A stretch of DNA of 7,058 bases from Thermoplasmata archaeon (lineage in GTDB: Archaea > Thermoplasmatota > Thermoplasmata > UBA184), in assembly GCA_030042855.1 (NCBI GenBank), contig JASHYU010000115.1, positions 1 to 7,058 on the forward strand, in the 5' to 3' direction. Every line of letters starts with the position of its first letter. Position 1 is the stretch's first letter. Shown here one piece after another: positions 5,054 through 7,058 of this stretch. The notes under the pieces were generated by a model that saw only the letters and a program-made list of their open reading frames with translations, searched no databases and had not been told where the DNA came from. The position numbers and the translations under genes were made by a program.

Positions 5054-6307
5054 ATGGAGATGACCCCGTTCGGTCCGCTCACGAGCGTGGCCGACGCGCG
5101 CCGACGCCTCTGGTCGGCGGCACGACCCCTCACGCGCACCGAAACGCTCCCGGTGTTCGACGCGTTCGATCGGATCGCGGCGGCCTCCGTCCGATCCCCG
5201 GTGCCGGTCCCGAGCTTCGCCCGGACGACGTGGGACGGCTACGCGCTCCGCTCGACGGACACCCGCGGGGCCTCCCGTCGCCGCCCCGTCGAGCTCCGCG
5301 TCGTCGGGGAGGTCTTCGCGGAGCAGGAGTACCCCGAACGCCTCACCCCGGGCGAATCGGTCGCGATCGCGACGGGTGGGGCCGTTCCGCGGGGCGCGGA
5401 CGCGGTGATCATCTTCGAGGAAGTGGAGCGCGACGGGTCGACCGTGCGGATCGCGCGACCGGTCCGGCCGGGCGAGCGCGTGGATCGACCGGGCCACGAC
5501 TTCCCGCAGGGGGCCCGGCTCGTCCGACGGGAGGAGGTCTTGAGTGCGACCGCGCTCGGGACGCTCGCCGCCTGCGGCATTCCCCGGGTCCGTGTCTACG
5601 CCCGACCGGTCGTCGCGATCGTGCCGAACGGCAACGAGCTGCTCGCGCCGGGCGATCGTCCGGCCCGGGGCCGGATCTTCGAGAGCAACAATGCGAGCCT
5701 CTCCGCGGCCGTTCTCGCCGCCGGGGGGATCCCCCGGCCCGAGGCCCCGGTCCCCGATGACCCCGACCGGATCGAGCGCTCGCTCCGGGCCGCCCTCGCC
5801 TCGTCCGATATCGTGCTCGCGACCGGCGGGAGCTCGGTCGGAGAGCGGGACCATCTGCCCCAGGTGTTCCCCCGTCTCGGAACGGTCCTGTTCCACGGCA
5901 TCGCGGTGCGTGCGGGAAAGCCGACGCTGGCGGCCCGGGTCGGGCGAAAGCTCGTCCTCGGGCTCCCGGGTCACCCCACCTCGTGCCTCGCGAACATGTA
6001 CTGGCTCGTGATCCCGGCGATCCGGCGTATCGCGCATCGGCCCGGGCCGGGTTGGACGGAGGGCTGGGCCGTGCTCGGCAGCGACGCGGTCGCCCCGACC
6101 CCCGGGCTCGCGACGATCGTTCCGCTCCGGTTCGAGCGGGGCCGGGCGTACTCGACCAACCGGGGCTCCTCGGTGATCACGAGCCTCGCGGGGGCGACGG
6201 CCTTCGCGATGCTCGCCCCCGGCCGGCGGATCGTGCGCGCGGGGGAGCGTCTGCGCGTCTACCACCTCGACCCCCCGCTCGGGCGACCGGTGCCCGAGGG
6301 TGCCTGA
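5054..6307 (+). CDS. moeA: Molybdopterin molybdotransferase MoeA
   Basis: A 417-residue cytosolic enzyme that inserts molybdate (or tungstate) into adenylylated molybdopterin, the last step in making the molybdenum or tungsten cofactor. MoeA landmarks appear in order: VPSFARTTWDGYALR (52-66), IATGGAVPRGADAVI (105-119), VPNGNELLAPG (190-200), FESNN (209-213), LATGGSSVGERD (255-266), RAGKP (286-290), GLPGHPTS (303-310), and a C-terminal domain IV from about 337 with SLAGATAF (377-384). The length is normal for the family. Several consensus positions differ: M to W in MDGYA, TGDEL read as NGNEL, and KPGKP read as RAGKP. Asp61 of DGYA and Lys289 are kept. ATG 5054 is chosen for its well-spaced GGTGA. 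The gene is 7 bases behind the PfkB kinase and probably co-transcribed with it. A tungsten/molybdenum enzyme is therefore expected elsewhere in the genome. Confidence 0.96.
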   Translation: MEMTPFGPLTSVADARRRLWSAARPLTRTETLPVFDAFDRIAAASVRSPVPVPSFARTTWDGYALRSTDTRGASRRRPVELRVVGEVFAEQEYPERLTPGESVAIATGGAVPRGADAVIIFEEVERDGSTVRIARPVRPGERVDRPGHDFPQGARLVRREEVLSATALGTLAACGIPRVRVYARPVVAIVPNGNELLAPGDRPARGRIFESNNASLSAAVLAAGGIPRPEAPVPDDPDRIERSLRAALASSDIVLATGGSSVGERDHLPQVFPRLGTVLFHGIAVRAGKPTLAARVGRKLVLGLPGHPTSCLANMYWLVIPAIRRIAHRPGPGWTEGWAVLGSDAVAPTPGLATIVPLRFERGRAYSTNRGSSVITSLAGATAFAMLAPGRRIVRAGERLRVYHLDPPLGRPVPEGA

Positions 6308-6318
6308 TTCGGGACCGA

Positions 6319-6330
6319 CAGGCCTTTACG
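6319..6330 (+). promoter_or_regulatory. Possible promoter for purQ
   Basis: CAGGCCTTTACG contains CTTTA, an A/T patch in the 37-base gap between moeA and purQ. The first T (6325) is 20 bases before ATG 6345 and 26 bases before the in-frame GTG 6351. It resembles the CTTTAA box ahead of the coiled-coil gene. No hairpin with a T tract ends moeA before it, so read-through from moeA is also possible. Confidence 0.45.
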
Positions 6331-6339
6331 CGGGGGCCC

Positions 6340-6344
6340 GGTGA
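6340..6344 (+). promoter_or_regulatory. GGTGA element that decides the purQ start
   Basis: GGTGA touches ATG 6345 with no spacer but is 6 bases from the in-frame GTG 6351, close to the 7-base spacing at moeA. Its TGA (6342-6344) is also an in-frame stop, so purQ cannot start further upstream. If this is a working ribosome site, GTG 6351 is the better start; if the mRNA is leaderless, either could be used. Confidence 0.45.
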
Positions 6345-7058
6345 ATGGGCGTGTCCCGCCGCGGCCTCCGGCTCGCGATCCTGTCGATCGAGGGGACGAA
6401 CTGCGACGAGGAGCTGAAGGTCGCGCTCGAGCACCTCGGCGCCCGGCCCGAGATCGTCGAGCTGAACCAGCTCGAGGGCCGGGACGTCGAGCGCGACGAG
6501 CGCCGTCGGCTCGCCGATTACCAGGCGCTCTTCGTTCCGGGCGGCTTCTCCGCCGGCGATTACGTCCGGGCCGGGGCGATCTTCGGCGCCCGGGTGCGCA
6601 CCTCGATCGGCCGGGAGCTCGAAGAGTTCGTCCGGAGCGGGCGGGTCGTCGGGGGCCTGTGCAACGGCTTCCAGGTGCTGACCGAGCTCGGCCTCCTGCC
6701 CGGGCGACCCGGGAGTCGGCTCGGCCCGCCCGAGGCCGCGCTCATGACGAACGACTCGGGCCACTTCGAGTGCCGGCCGACGTACGTGGCGTGGGAGGGC
6801 GGCAACTTCCCGGCCCTCGCGGACCTCCCGCGGGGGACGCAGTTCCTCTTCCCCTCGGCGCATGCGGAGGGGAAGCTCGTCCTCGGCGGGGACGCGGACC
6901 GGCGCCGGGCCGAGCTCGAGCGGGACGGCCAGATCCTCTTCCGTTGGGTCGCGCCCGACGGGGGAGCGGCGACGTACCCCTGGAACCCGAACGGCTCCGA
7001 GGGGAACATCGCGGGGCTCACGAACCCCGAGGGAAACGTCTTCGGCCTGATGCCGCAC
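6345..7058 (+). CDS. purQ: Phosphoribosylformylglycinamidine synthase subunit PurQ (glutaminase), 3' end outside window
   Basis: There are 238 codons without a stop up to the window edge. PurQ is the class I glutamine amidotransferase subunit that releases ammonia from glutamine for the PurL synthase, the fourth step of purine biosynthesis. Visible motifs are ILSIEGTNCDEE (12-23), the oxyanion-strand region VPGGFSAGDYVRAGAIF (64-80), the nucleophile elbow GLCNGFQVL (104-112, catalytic Cys106), SAHAEGK (171-177), and WNPNGSEGNIAGLTNPEGN (213-231) leading into GLMPH (234-238). His238 is the triad histidine; the Glu two residues on is cut off, with perhaps 20 residues missing. FSAGDY has Ala where Tyr is common. 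An in-frame TGA immediately precedes ATG 6345. GTG 6351, two codons later, is an alternative start with better Shine-Dalgarno spacing. The usual partners PurS and PurL are not in view. Confidence 0.96.
   Translation, partial: MGVSRRGLRLAILSIEGTNCDEELKVALEHLGARPEIVELNQLEGRDVERDERRRLADYQALFVPGGFSAGDYVRAGAIFGARVRTSIGRELEEFVRSGRVVGGLCNGFQVLTELGLLPGRPGSRLGPPEAALMTNDSGHFECRPTYVAWEGGNFPALADLPRGTQFLFPSAHAEGKLVLGGDADRRRAELERDGQILFRWVAPDGGAATYPWNPNGSEGNIAGLTNPEGNVFGLMPH

Noticed and set aside
4069..5139. A 356-codon minus-strand open frame spanning the divergent promoter region and the kinase.
   Set aside because: It has shadow composition, is antisense to the PfkB kinase, and would cross the two TATA-like boxes.
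4511..6265. A 584-codon open frame on the minus strand opposite the kinase and moeA.
   Set aside because: Its translation is Arg/Gly/Pro/Asp-rich without recognisable motifs, and it is fully antisense to two genes with clear family motifs. In GC-rich codons, stop codons are rare in the opposite frames.
6177..7058. A 293-codon minus-strand open frame opposite purQ.
   Set aside because: The plus strand encodes PurQ with all its motifs. The minus frame is compositionally biased and has no recognisable domain.
1..7058. Searched by eye for tRNA or rRNA genes, CRISPR repeats, insertion-sequence ends, attachment sites and tandem repeats.
   Set aside because: Nothing convincing was seen. Genes fill nearly the whole window, no gap exceeds 95 bases, and base composition is uniform.

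Overview
This window looks like a compact, very GC-rich archaeal chromosome segment, most plausibly from a high-GC member of the Thermoplasmatota. The lineage is an inference. What supports an archaeon is a UPF0200-family P-loop protein (an archaeal family), an archaeal-style glycyl-tRNA synthetase, PurQ as a stand-alone subunit, short TATA-like boxes (CTTAT, CTAAT, CTTTA, CTTTAA) about 20-35 bases before first genes, and GGTGA Shine-Dalgarno sites. Third codon positions are almost all G or C. This produces many long spurious open frames on both strands, which are left out here.

Layout. (1) Bases 2-226 are the 3' end of a plus-strand gene of unknown function. It converges, with a 7-base gap, on a minus-strand block. 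(2) The minus-strand block reads leftwards from 4072 to 234. It holds an amidohydrolase-superfamily enzyme, glycyl-tRNA synthetase (ATGA stop/start overlap with the amidohydrolase), a 55-base gap with a probable promoter, a Met-poor coiled-coil protein, and the UPF0200 kinase-like protein (again joined by an ATGA overlap). (3) A 95-base divergent intergenic region (4073-4167) carries two back-to-back core promoters. (4) The plus-strand block holds a PfkB-family sugar or nucleoside kinase, MoeA (molybdenum cofactor assembly), then after 37 bases the start of PurQ (purine biosynthesis), which runs off the right edge.

How the genes fit together. Most are housekeeping genes: translation (GlyRS), cofactor assembly (MoeA) and purine synthesis (PurQ). 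They are mixed with three enzymes of unknown substrate (amidohydrolase, PfkB kinase, UPF0200 ATPase) and one unrecognised coiled-coil protein. No mobile element, CRISPR array, RNA gene or defence cassette is visible, and base composition gives no sign of recent transfer. The genes that begin transcription units lack a spaced Shine-Dalgarno site and sit close behind a TATA-like box, which suggests leaderless mRNAs. Downstream genes use either GGTGA (moeA) or ATGA overlap (glyS, UPF0200).

I did not find a convincing new system. The most interesting leads are the coupled coiled-coil/UPF0200 pair, the amidohydrolase coupled to a divergent GlyRS, and variant active-site motifs in MoeA.
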